A stretch of DNA of 25,817 nucleotides from contig CAIQOY010000235.1 in assembly GCA_903873565.1 (NCBI GenBank), forward strand, positions 1 to 25,817, in the 5' to 3' direction. Shown piece by piece: positions 1 to 8,500 of this stretch (its first letter is position 1; each line of letters begins with the position of its first letter). The notes under the pieces are model-generated. The model was not told where the DNA came from. It did no database searches and saw nothing but the letters and a program-made list of their open reading frames with translations. Both the position numbers and the translations under genes were made by a program. Source of the stretch: an uncultured Actinomycetes bacterium. Lineage in GTDB: Bacteria; Actinomycetota; Thermoleophilia; Gaiellales; F1-60-MAGs149.

Positions 1-228
1 CCGCCAGTCGGTGCCCGCCTCCGCCGGGTCCTGCCCGAGCACCTCGACCCGGCCCGCGTCGCGCGTGCGGTAGCCCTCGAGGATCTCGGTCGTGGTGGTC
101 TTGCCGGCGCCGTTCCGACCCAGGAAGGCGAGCACCTCGCCCTCGCGCACGGTCAGGTCCAGCCCGGCGACGACGTCGCGGTCGCCGTAGCGCTTGACCA
201 GCCCCTCCACGACGATCGCATCGGCCAC
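1..228 (-). CDS. ABC transporter ATP-binding protein (partial, N-terminal part only)
   Basis: Nucleotide-binding subunit that would hydrolyse ATP at the inner face of the membrane to power a transporter, most likely an exporter of the drug/antibiotic type. Only the first 76 codons are present; the rest lies beyond the window start. Reading the minus strand from GTG at 228 gives a typical N-terminus (VEGLVKRYGDRDVVAGLDL), then a Walker A P-loop GRNGAGKTT at residues 37-45, preceded by VLAFL and followed by EILEGYRTRDAGRVEVLGQDP, the usual region between Walker A and the Q-loop. The Walker A has Arg where this subfamily often has Pro (GPNGAGKTT), which the GxxxxGK[ST] pattern allows. An in-frame TAG four codons upstream leaves GTG 228 as the first possible start. 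The gene is divergent from the prenyltransferase gene, with 51 bases between starts. The family is certain; the substrate cannot be told. Confidence 0.93.
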   Translation of the reverse strand, partial: MADAIVVEGLVKRYGDRDVVAGLDLTVREGEVLAFLGRNGAGKTTTTEILEGYRTRDAGRVEVLGQDPAEAGTDWR

Positions 229-234
229 GGCGGC

Positions 235-240
235 ATCCTA
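235..240 (-). promoter_or_regulatory. Putative -10 box (TAGGAT) of a leaderless promoter for the ABC ATPase gene
   Basis: On the minus strand TAGGAT fits TANNNT and is followed by exactly six bases and then the GTG start, the spacing expected when transcription begins at the start codon. No Shine-Dalgarno sequence and no clear -35 box are visible. Pattern match only. Confidence 0.4.
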
Positions 241-267
241 CCGCCGCGCCGGGCGCGGGCGGGGCGC

Positions 268-273
268 GAAGAT
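268..273 (+). promoter_or_regulatory. Weak -10-like box (GAAGAT) before the UbiA-family gene
   Basis: GAAGAT differs from TANNNT only in its first base and sits exactly six bases before the GTG start at 280, the same spacing as the divergent ABC gene and the PhzF gene. There is no Shine-Dalgarno sequence. Suggests leaderless transcription, with low certainty. Confidence 0.25.
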
Positions 274-279
274 CCAGCC

Positions 280-1149
280 GTGGAGCCCGCCGCGATCCCC
301 AGCCTGCCGCGCCGACTCGCCAACCTCGTGCGGCTCGAGCACTCCGTGTTCGCGTTGCCGTACGCCTACGCGGGCGCGCTGCTCGCGGCGATGGGCCTGC
401 CGTCGTGGTCGGCCCTGATCTGGATCACGGTGGCGATGGTGGGGGCCCGCACCCTGGCGATGGGCCTCAACCGCCTGATCGACGCCGAGATCGACGCCAG
501 AAACCCGCGCACCGCCGGGCGCGAGATCCCCGCCGGGCTCGTCTCGAAGGCGCAGGTCTGGGGGCTCTGCGCGGTCTCGCTCGCGCTCCTGCTCCTCGCC
601 TGCTGGAACCTCGCGCCCCTGACCCGCTGGCTGTGGCCGCTCGTGGTGATCCCGTTCGTGGTCTACCCGTACCTGAAGCGCTTCACGCCGCTCTGCCACC
701 TCTGGCTGGGGCTCTGCATCGGCCTCGCGCCGGTGGCGGCTTGGGTGGCGGTGGCCGACGCGCTGCCGCTCGGCGCGTTCCTGCTGCTCGGGGTCGTCGG
801 CCTCTGGATCGCCGGCTTCGACATCATCTACGCCACGCTCGACGTCGCCTTCGACCGCGCCGAGGGCATCCACTCGGCGCCCGCCGACTGGGGCATCGGG
901 CCCGCGCTGTGGGTCGCGCGGCTCCTGCACGTCGGCAGCGTCGCCTCGATGGCCGGCGTCGGGCTCTGGCTCGGCCTCGCCTGGCCCTACTGGGTCGCCG
1001 TCGGGGCCTGCGCGGCGCTCCTGGCCTACGAGCACGCGATCGTGCGCGAGGACGACCTCTCGAGGGTCAACCAGGCGTTCTTCAACGTCAACGCGATCCT
1101 CGCCTTCGCGTACCTGGCGGGCGTGATCGCGGCGCTCGCCGCCGGGTGA
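280..1149 (+). CDS. UbiA-family prenyltransferase (MqnP-like, menaquinone pathway)
   Basis: Integral membrane enzyme that transfers a polyprenyl chain from its diphosphate to an aromatic acid, a step in quinone synthesis. At 289 residues it has the usual family length. The first Asp-rich motif is NRLIDAEID (residues 64-72), followed by the conserved ARNPRTAGREIPAG; the second is DIIYATLDVAFD (181-192), followed by RAEGIHS. These flanking blocks are typical of the 4-hydroxybenzoate polyprenyltransferase-like/MqnP branch used for menaquinone via futalosine. About eight or nine hydrophobic segments are seen, for example 46-60, 95-108, 117-130, 142-160, 165-180, 222-235, 238-250 and 272-287. The start is GTG at 280. 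No other menaquinone gene is in the window, so the pathway is inferred from the subfamily, and a general UbiA-type role is the alternative. Confidence 0.93.
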   Translation: MEPAAIPSLPRRLANLVRLEHSVFALPYAYAGALLAAMGLPSWSALIWITVAMVGARTLAMGLNRLIDAEIDARNPRTAGREIPAGLVSKAQVWGLCAVSLALLLLACWNLAPLTRWLWPLVVIPFVVYPYLKRFTPLCHLWLGLCIGLAPVAAWVAVADALPLGAFLLLGVVGLWIAGFDIIYATLDVAFDRAEGIHSAPADWGIGPALWVARLLHVGSVASMAGVGLWLGLAWPYWVAVGACAALLAYEHAIVREDDLSRVNQAFFNVNAILAFAYLAGVIAALAAG

Positions 1150-1172
1150 TCCGGCCGACAACTCCGATCGGA

Positions 1173-1191
1173 CTGCGGGCTGGACCCGCAG
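1173..1191. terminator. Hairpin between convergent genes, possible bidirectional terminator
   Basis: CTGCGGG (1173-1179), a 5-base loop and CCCGCAG (1185-1191) form a perfect 7-bp stem, 23 bases past the prenyltransferase stop and 4 bases past the thioesterase stop on the other strand. No T-run follows on either side, so intrinsic termination is plausible but weakly supported. Confidence 0.4.
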
Positions 1192-1195
1192 CGGC

Positions 1196-1615
1196 TCAGC
1201 CGGCGATCGACGCCTCGAGCCGCGTCCGGAGCTCGGCGGGCAATGGCTGCGACGCGGTGTGCTCGGGGTTTGTGTGCACGAGGATGCCGGTCGCGCGGGC
1301 GGCGACGCGCCCGTCGGACAGGGCGGTGACCGTCTCGCGCAGCGTGATCGAGGAGGTGCCGACCTTCTCGACCTCCACCACGACCTCGACCTCGCCGTCG
1401 TCCTGGGTCAGCTGCGAGACGAAGTCGATCGCGATGTGGCGCACCACGAACTCGTTCATGGTGGGCTCGCCGTCGCCGAGGGCGTTGGCGAGCCAGGCGT
1501 CGCGGCCCTCCTCGAGGTAGCTGAGGAAGACGGCGTTGTTGACGTGGTTGAAGCCGTCGAGGTCGCGCCAGCGGATCGCCACGCGCTTCCGGCCGGGCTC
1601 GATCGGCGCGCTCAC
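1196..1615 (-). CDS. Hotdog-fold acyl-CoA thioesterase (4HBT family)
   Basis: A 139-residue protein of the 4-hydroxybenzoyl-CoA thioesterase type, expected to hydrolyse an acyl-CoA thioester in the cytoplasm. The N-terminal signature RWRDLDGFNHVNNAVF (residues 15-30) with YLEEGRDAW after it matches the DxD..GHVNN block holding the family's catalytic Asp and the turn into the central hotdog helix. The later segments FVVRHIAIDFVSQL and VEVEKVGTSSITLRETV fit the beta-sheet. GTG at 1615 overlaps the stop of the upstream PhzF-family gene by four bases (GTGA), so the two are almost surely co-transcribed and translationally coupled. The start is chosen for that overlap and because it gives standard family length. 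The true substrate is unknown; a general YbgC/FcbC-like thioesterase is all the sequence supports. Confidence 0.92.
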   Translation of the reverse strand: MSAPIEPGRKRVAIRWRDLDGFNHVNNAVFLSYLEEGRDAWLANALGDGEPTMNEFVVRHIAIDFVSQLTQDDGEVEVVVEVEKVGTSSITLRETVTALSDGRVAARATGILVHTNPEHTASQPLPAELRTRLEASIAG

Positions 1616-2433
1616 AGCTGGAACTCCCCACGCGCCACGACCGCGCACTGCCCGCCAACCACGGGCGGCTGGCCCTCCTCGAGGTCGACCTCGATGCGGG
1701 AGGGGCGCAGCATCTCGACGCCCTGGACCATCGTGATGCGGCCCGGGCCGACGACCCTGCTGGCCAACAGGTGCGCGCCGAGGGCACCGGCCGCGGAGCC
1801 CGTGGCCGGGTCCTCGTTGATGCCGTCGAGCGGCGAGAACATCCGCGTCCTGAGCTCGTCGCCGACGGGCGGCGCCCACAGGTAGACCGTGCCCACGTCG
1901 TAGGCGCCGAGGGCGCGCATGTCGGGGCGGGCCTGCGATACGTCGGCGACGGGGCAGAGCAGGTGCGCGATGCCGTTGGCGGCCCGCATCGGCTCGCCGA
2001 CGAGCGGCGTGCCGAGCGCCTCCGAGAGGACGTCGGCATCCACCCCCGCGGGGCCGATCAGGGGCTCGGGCTGCGTCATCCGCGCGCCCACCAGGGTGCC
2101 GCCGTCGCGCTCGATGGCCACGGGCACGAGGCCCATGCCCGTCTCGAAGCCGATCACGTGGATCGGGGTGGCCCGCGCGATCACCCAGGCGGAGCCGAGG
2201 ACCGGGTGGCCGGCGAAGGGCAGCTCGGCGGCGGGGGTGAAGATGCGCAGGCGCGCCGTGCCGCCCTCGGTGGCCCGCTGCAGGAACGTCGTCTCGGACA
2301 GGTTCGTCTCGCGGGCGAGGGCCTGCATGACGTCGTCGGGGAGCCCGTCGGCGCCCGTGAAGACGGCCAGCGGGTTGCCCTCGAGCGGGGTCGACGTGAA
2401 GACGTCGACGATCGTGTAGCGGAGGGAGCGCAC
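1612..2433 (-). CDS. PhzF-family isomerase/epimerase-like protein
   Basis: A 273-residue member of the PhzF family (diaminopimelate epimerase-like fold). The founding member isomerises trans-2,3-dihydro-3-hydroxyanthranilate in phenazine synthesis, but most members have unknown substrates. The N-terminus IVDVFTSTPLEGNPLAVF (residues 8-25), NLSETTFL (44-51, with the expected catalytic Glu47), RIFTPAAELPFAGHP (63-77) and EDPATGSAAGALGAHL (207-222) are the family's conserved blocks, with both halves of the duplicated fold present. GTG at 2433 is preferred over starts further upstream because the upstream extension is Pro/Arg-rich and unlike the family. A TACCCT box lies six bases before it. No other phenazine genes are nearby, so phenazine production should not be inferred. 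It forms a unit with the overlapping thioesterase gene. Confidence 0.93.
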   Translation of the reverse strand: MRSLRYTIVDVFTSTPLEGNPLAVFTGADGLPDDVMQALARETNLSETTFLQRATEGGTARLRIFTPAAELPFAGHPVLGSAWVIARATPIHVIGFETGMGLVPVAIERDGGTLVGARMTQPEPLIGPAGVDADVLSEALGTPLVGEPMRAANGIAHLLCPVADVSQARPDMRALGAYDVGTVYLWAPPVGDELRTRMFSPLDGINEDPATGSAAGALGAHLLASRVVGPGRITMVQGVEMLRPSRIEVDLEEGQPPVVGGQCAVVARGEFQL

Positions 2434-2439
2434 GAGGGG

Positions 2440-2445
2440 AGGGTA
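2440..2445 (-). promoter_or_regulatory. Putative -10 box (TACCCT) of a leaderless promoter for the PhzF-family gene
   Basis: On the minus strand TACCCT is followed by exactly six bases and the GTG start at 2433. No Shine-Dalgarno sequence is present between them. It repeats the arrangement seen at the ABC ATPase gene. No convincing -35 box. Confidence 0.4.
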
Positions 2446-2540
2446 GCCGGGGCGGTGGGCCGGCACACCGACCGTGGCCGCCCAGCGCACAGGTGTTCGG
2501 TTTTTGCGACATCGGCCGCCGCCAGGGCCGCGAATCGCCC

Positions 2541-2561
2541 TACCATTCAGGGCAGCACATG
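2541..2561 (+). promoter_or_regulatory. Conserved promoter/leader block of giant gene 1
   Basis: TACCAT (2541-2546, fits TANNNT), 12 bases and then ATG 2559. Aligned base for base with the block before giant gene 2 (11326-11346), 17 of 21 positions agree, including the GGG-AGC-C part of the spacer. A transcript starting 6-7 bases after the box would have a leader of only about five bases. The rest of the divergent intergenic stretch 2434-2558 holds a CGGTTTTT element at 2498-2505 and nothing else I can name. Confidence 0.45.
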
Positions 2562-5500
2562 CGTGCCAACCCAGCATCGCGGGAAGCGCTCCATGAGGGG
2601 CGGCGAGCCGCCGCATGGAGGCGGGTCGGCTCCGCCGCGCCTCGAGCCGCGCTCAGCGCCCTCGCGCTCGTCGCGATCGCCCTCGCGCTCCTGTCGGCGG
2701 CTCCCGCCGCGCGAGCCGCGACGACGGTGTCGAGCCCCGGCACGGTCACCGCGACCGCGAGCTCGACCGTCGCCCTTTCCGGCTACCGCATCACCGGCGC
2801 GACCGGCACCAACGTGCTGGTCACCATCAGCACCAGCGCGGGCTCGCTGAAGCTGAGTTCCGTCAGCGGCATGACCGCGGCCACTGGCTACAGCCTGCCG
2901 TCGTCCTCGGCCACGTTCACGACGCTCAGCATGTGGGGCACCCCCGCGAACGCGAATGCATCGCTCGCCACGCTCTCCCTCGTGGCCCCGGGGAGCGGGT
3001 CGGCCACGGTCACCGTCAACTCGGCGAACTACGACGCGAACGTCACCTACAACGCCGCCAACGGGCACTACTACCGGTTCGTCTCGTCAGCGGGCACGTC
3101 GTGGTCGTCGGCGAAGACGGCCGCCGAGGCCTCGACCTACCTCGGCAAGAGCGGCTACCTGGTCACGATCACGTCGTCCGCCGAGGACACGTTCGTCCAG
3201 AACAACACCACCGGCACCAACATCTGGATCGGGCACACCGATCAGGGCCTCGAGGGCCTCTGGCGCCTCGCGAACTCGACGGGAATGCCGACCGCGGAGA
3301 AGGACCTGAAGTTCTGGCGCGCCGCCTGCGTGACCGCGGGCGACGCCTCGACGAGCTGCTCGAACACGGCGAACTACTCCTCCTCGGGCAGCCAGATCAC
3401 CTACGCCAACTGGTGCGCGAACGAGCCGAACAACTCCGACGGCACGTCCGGCGAGGACATGGCGGTGACCAAGTGGAACTCGGGCACCTGCTGGAACGAC
3501 CTCCGCGACGGCAACACCGGCCAGGTCAACGGGTACATGATCGAGTACGGCGACGACACCGCGTTCGTCGACGCCTCGGCGGCGAGCGCCTCGCAGACGG
3601 TGGCGGTCTCCGCCTCCAGCCCCTCGATCACCACGGGCTCGGCGAGCGTGCGCGCGGGAACGGCGATCTCCCTCGGCGGCTGGGCGATCGCGAACATGGC
3701 GTCGTCGACGAGTGTGCTGGCCACCGTCCAGACCACGAGCGGGTCGCTCGGGCTCTCGACCACGACCGGGCTGACGCGCGCACCGGGCCACACGACCACC
3801 TCGTGGACCTCGTTCACGCAGCTCGCCTTCCGCGGCACCGTCGCCGACGTCAACGCGGCGCTCGCCACGCTCGCCCTGACCGCGGCCGACGCGGCGACGC
3901 CGACGATCACCGTCACCGCGACGCCGACCACCGATCCGACCGCGACCTACCACTTCGCCTCGGGGCACTACTACACCCGCGTCGACGCGGCGATGTCGGT
4001 CTCGGCGGCCCAGACCGAGTCCGCCGCGGCGCGCCTGCGCGGCAAGGACGGCTACCTCGCGGCGATCACGACCACCGCGGAGAACACCTTCGTCGAGTCG
4101 TTCACCGGTGGCTATCAGAACCTCTGGGCGAACGGCACCGACGTCGCCGTCGGCAACACCTGGCGTCTGCTCAGCCAGGCCGGCATGCCGGCCGCGGAGA
4201 AGAACGCCGTGATGACCTACTTCGACTGGTGCAGTGGCCAGCCAGACAACTGGTTCGGCGAGGAGTACGTCTCCCTCAACTACCTGAACGGGGCCTGCTG
4301 GAACGACACCGACGCCTCGAATCCCCACCCGGACTACTCCCCGGCCAACCCGACCGGCCTCGTGGTCGAGTACGGCGACGACACCGCCTGGTCGCACGCG
4401 AGCTCGCCGACGGCCTCGCAGACCGTGACCGTGGACGGCGTGGCGCCGACCGTGAGCGCGTTCACGTCGGCGCAGGCCAGCCCGACGAACGCCGCGAGCA
4501 TCGCCTTCACGCTGACCTTCTCGAAGGCCGTCACGGGCGTCGCCGCCGGCGACTTCTCGAACAGCGGCACCGCCACCTGCACCTTCAATCCGGGCACGGA
4601 CAGCGGCTCGACGCGCACGGTGACGGCGACGTGCACGACGGGCGGCACCGTGATCCCGGTGTTCGCGTCGGGCGGGGCCGCCGACTCCGTCGGCAACACG
4701 GGTCCCGCGACCGCGGCCACCGCGACCACGACGATCACCCGCGACGTGACGGCGCCGACCGCGACGTTCACGACCTCGCAGACCTCGCCGATGTACCCCG
4801 GCACGATCACCTACACCCTCACCTTCCCCGAGGCGGTCACGGGCGTCGCCGTGGACGACTTCTCGAACGCCGGCTCCGCCGCGACCTGCGCCTTCGCCCC
4901 GGGCACTGACTCCGGGTCGACGCGCACCGTCACGATCACGGGCTGCGGGCCCGGCACCGTGACGCCGCGCTTCGCCGCCGGAGGCGCGACCGACGCGGCC
5001 GGGAACACCGGGCCGACGTCGGCGTCGACGGCCACGACGACCATCACCATCGACGACCCCGTGCCGGGCGCGCCGACGGGGGTCGTGGCCACGGGTCAGG
5101 ATCAGAGCGCCGTCGTGTCCTGGACCGCGCCCGCGTGGGTCGGATCGTCGGCGATCCTCGACTACACCGTCACCGCGGCTCCGGGCGGGGCGACCTGCAC
5201 CGCGACCGCGCCGGCGACCACCTGCACGGTGAGCGGGCTCGCGAACGGCACGACCTACTCGTTCACCGTCACGGCCCGCAACGCCGCGGGCACGGGCGCG
5301 GCCTCGTCGTCGGCGAGCGCGGTGCCCGTCGCGGTCCGCCTGCCGACCGGCTCGATCAGCCTCTTCACCACGTCCTACCGCGCGCTCTCCACGTACATGA
5401 CGGGCGGCGCGGTGCCCACCACCGAGGGCTTCTCGGGCACCATCCGCGCCACCGTCGTCGGCGTCAACGCCACCGTCAAGGTGACGACCACCACCGGCCT

Positions 5501-8500
5501 GGTCGCGGTCACCGGCTACGCCTCGGCCAACTGGACGGCCGGTGCCGCGGAGATCGCCTTTGACGGCACGCCCACCCAGGTCAACGCCGCGCTCGCGACC
5601 CTGGCCGCGCAGGGCACGACGGTCGGCTCCGCGGCCAGCGTGACGGTCTCGATCACGCCGGCCGGTGCGGCCTACTTCCCGACCACCGGGCACTTCTACG
5701 AGCTGGTGACCACGACTGCCAGGTGGCGCGAGGCGCGCTGCCTCGCGAAGTACGCGAACGCCACCTACAGCCACGGGACCTACGACGGCGCGACGGGGAA
5801 CTGCACGGCCTCGGGCGCCCTGGTGCGCCGCACCTCCAACGGCCTCAACGGCTACCTCGCGACCGTGACCTCCGCCGCGGAGAACCAGTTCATCACGACC
5901 AAGATCGGCAACGCGACGGCCTGGATCGGCGGCAGCGACATCCAGTCGGAGGGGTCCTGGCGGTGGATGGACGGGCCGGAGGCGGGCAAGCGCTTCTTCG
6001 TAGACGGGACCTGCGCCGACGGCCTCAGCGGCGAGTGCGCGGCGGGTGATGCTGGCGCTCGCTACAACTTCTGGAACTCCAGTGAGCCGAACAACGCCGG
6101 AAGCGGCGAGCACGCCGTGCAGATCCTGTCGGGAGGCACGGGGCGCTGGAACGACCTCGACTCGTACAACCAGAGCCTCGCCTACGTGGTCGAGTACGGC
6201 GGCGACGGCGGCACCGCGCCGTCGCAGGGCGAGGCGGCGGCCAGCGGCACCGTCGTCGACACGCTGACGCTGGCCACCCCATCGACGGCGAGCTACACCG
6301 ACACGACGGCCGTGGACACGTTCGCGAGCGCGACCGGCACGCTGGTCGGGACGCATGCGATCTCCGGAACGACGCTCACCTACGGCATCCAGAGCGGGGT
6401 GGACGGCGGCACGACCGTGTCGCGCACCGGCACCTACGGCACGCTGACGGTGACGAAGGCCTCGGGCGCCTACACGTTCGCGCCGAACACGACCGCGATC
6501 AACGCCCGCGCCGCGAACGCGTCGGAGACCTTCACGGTCACGGTCACGGACGGCTCGGTGTCGGCGACGGCGACCTACACGGTGTCGATCACGGGCGTCA
6601 ACGACGGCCCGGTCGCGACCACGGTGACGGTGTCGCTCGCGGACACCGCCGCGAACGACAGCTACGCGCCGTCGTTCGGGACCTTCGCCGCCACGGATGC
6701 CGAGTCGAACACGATCAGCTCGTGGACGGCCACCGGGGCCACGACCGGCTCCTGGCTCCTGGCATGGTCGTCGGGGTCGATCACGTTCACCCGCCAGCTG
6801 ATCGGCACGCACGGCACGCTCTACATCCGCCATACGGACGGCGCCTACCGGTTCGAGCCGAACGCCGCCGCGATCAACGGGCGCTCGACCGACATCACGG
6901 AGGCCTTCGCCCTGGTGCCGGCGGACTCGGCCGGTGCCAACGGCACCGGCGCGCTGAACGCCGCCATCACCGCGGTCAACGACCGGCCCGTCGTGACGGT
7001 CACCATCTCGTCGCTCGCCGACGTCACGCAGGGCCTCGCGGCGTCCGCCTACACGCGGTACCACACGAGCGCCGGCGGCGGCGGCTCGTCGCCGGGCGGG
7101 GAGGGCGTCGCCCAGGCCTTCGACAACGACGCGGGCACGAAGTACCTCAACTTCTCCGGCGCGGGGTCGGGCGTCACGATCGACCTCGGCGTGGGCAACG
7201 CCTACGCGGTGACCGGGATCGGGCTGACGACCGCCAACGACGAGACGGCACGCGACCCGGCCTCGTACCAGGTGCTGGGCTCGAACGACGGCACGACCTT
7301 CACGTCGGTCTCGAGCGGGTCGCTGTCGCCGCCGACCGGGCGCCAGACCGCGTACCCCGACGTCACCTTCGCGAACGCGGTCGAGTACCGCTGGTACCGG
7401 GTGGTGTTCCCGACGATCCGCGGCGGCGGCGCCGATGCCTACCTGCAGGTCTCCGAGATCCGCCTGCCCGGGTCCGCCGGCGGTCAGCTCGCCTACACGG
7501 AGGGCGCCGCGGCCGGAACGGTCCTGACCGGGATCGACGTCGCCGACCCCGACGCGGCCAGCCTGGCGGGCGGCACGGTGGCGATCACGGCGGGGCTGAC
7601 GGCCGGCGACGAGCTGTCGTTCGCCAACGACGGCTCGACGATGGGCTCGATCGGCGGCACCTGGAATGCGGGCACGGGCGTCCTCACCCTCTCCGGCACG
7701 GGCACGCCGACGCAGTACCAGAACGCGCTGCGCGCCGTGAAGTACCGCTCGACCAGCGGCCGGCCGACGGCCACGTCCACGACGCGCACCGTCACCTGGC
7801 AGCTCGACGACGGCCAGGCGAGCGCCAACCTGAGCAGCGCGCAGACGAGCACGATCACCGTGATCGAGCAGAACCAGGCGCCGGTGCTGTCCACGCCGAC
7901 CGCGATCGGCCTGACCGACACGGCCGCCGCGGACACGTTCGCCGACGTCACCGGCACCCTCAGCGCGACGGACGCCGACGGCGACACCCCGACCTTCGGC
8001 ATCTCCTCGGGCACGGCCGGCTCGACCGTGATCGGCGGCGTCACCTACACCGTCTCGCGGGTCGGCACCTACGGCACCCTCCACGTGCGCGGCGCGACGG
8101 GCGCCTACCGCTTCGTCCCCAACGCGACGGCCATCGACGCGCGCGCCACCGACGCGTCGGAGACGTTCACGGTCAGCGCCGGCGACGGCACGGCCACCGG
8201 CACGGCGTCGCTCGTGGTGTCGATCACGGCCGCGGACGACACCCCGACCCTCGCCACCCCGACGGCGATCGCCTACACCGACACCACCGCGCAGGACTCG
8301 TTCGCGGCGGCGACGGGGACGCTCGCCGGCACGGACCGCGAGGGCACCGCGCTGGTCTACGGGATCAGCGGGGGCACCGACGCGGGGGCCACGGTCACCC
8401 GCACCACCACGTACGGCACCCTGACCGTGACGAAGGCGTCCGGCGCCTACTCGTTCGCGCCGTCGGCGTCTGCGATCAACCAGCGCACCGCCGACGACGC

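Noticed and set aside
1612..2433. Phenazine biosynthesis gene
   Set aside because: PhzF-family proteins are widespread outside phenazine clusters, and no other phz gene is nearby.
1196..2512. A single 438-codon minus-strand frame covering both the thioesterase and PhzF region, suggesting a fusion
   Set aside because: Only its C-terminal third matches a family; the rest is out of frame with the PhzF motifs. Two overlapping genes explain the region.
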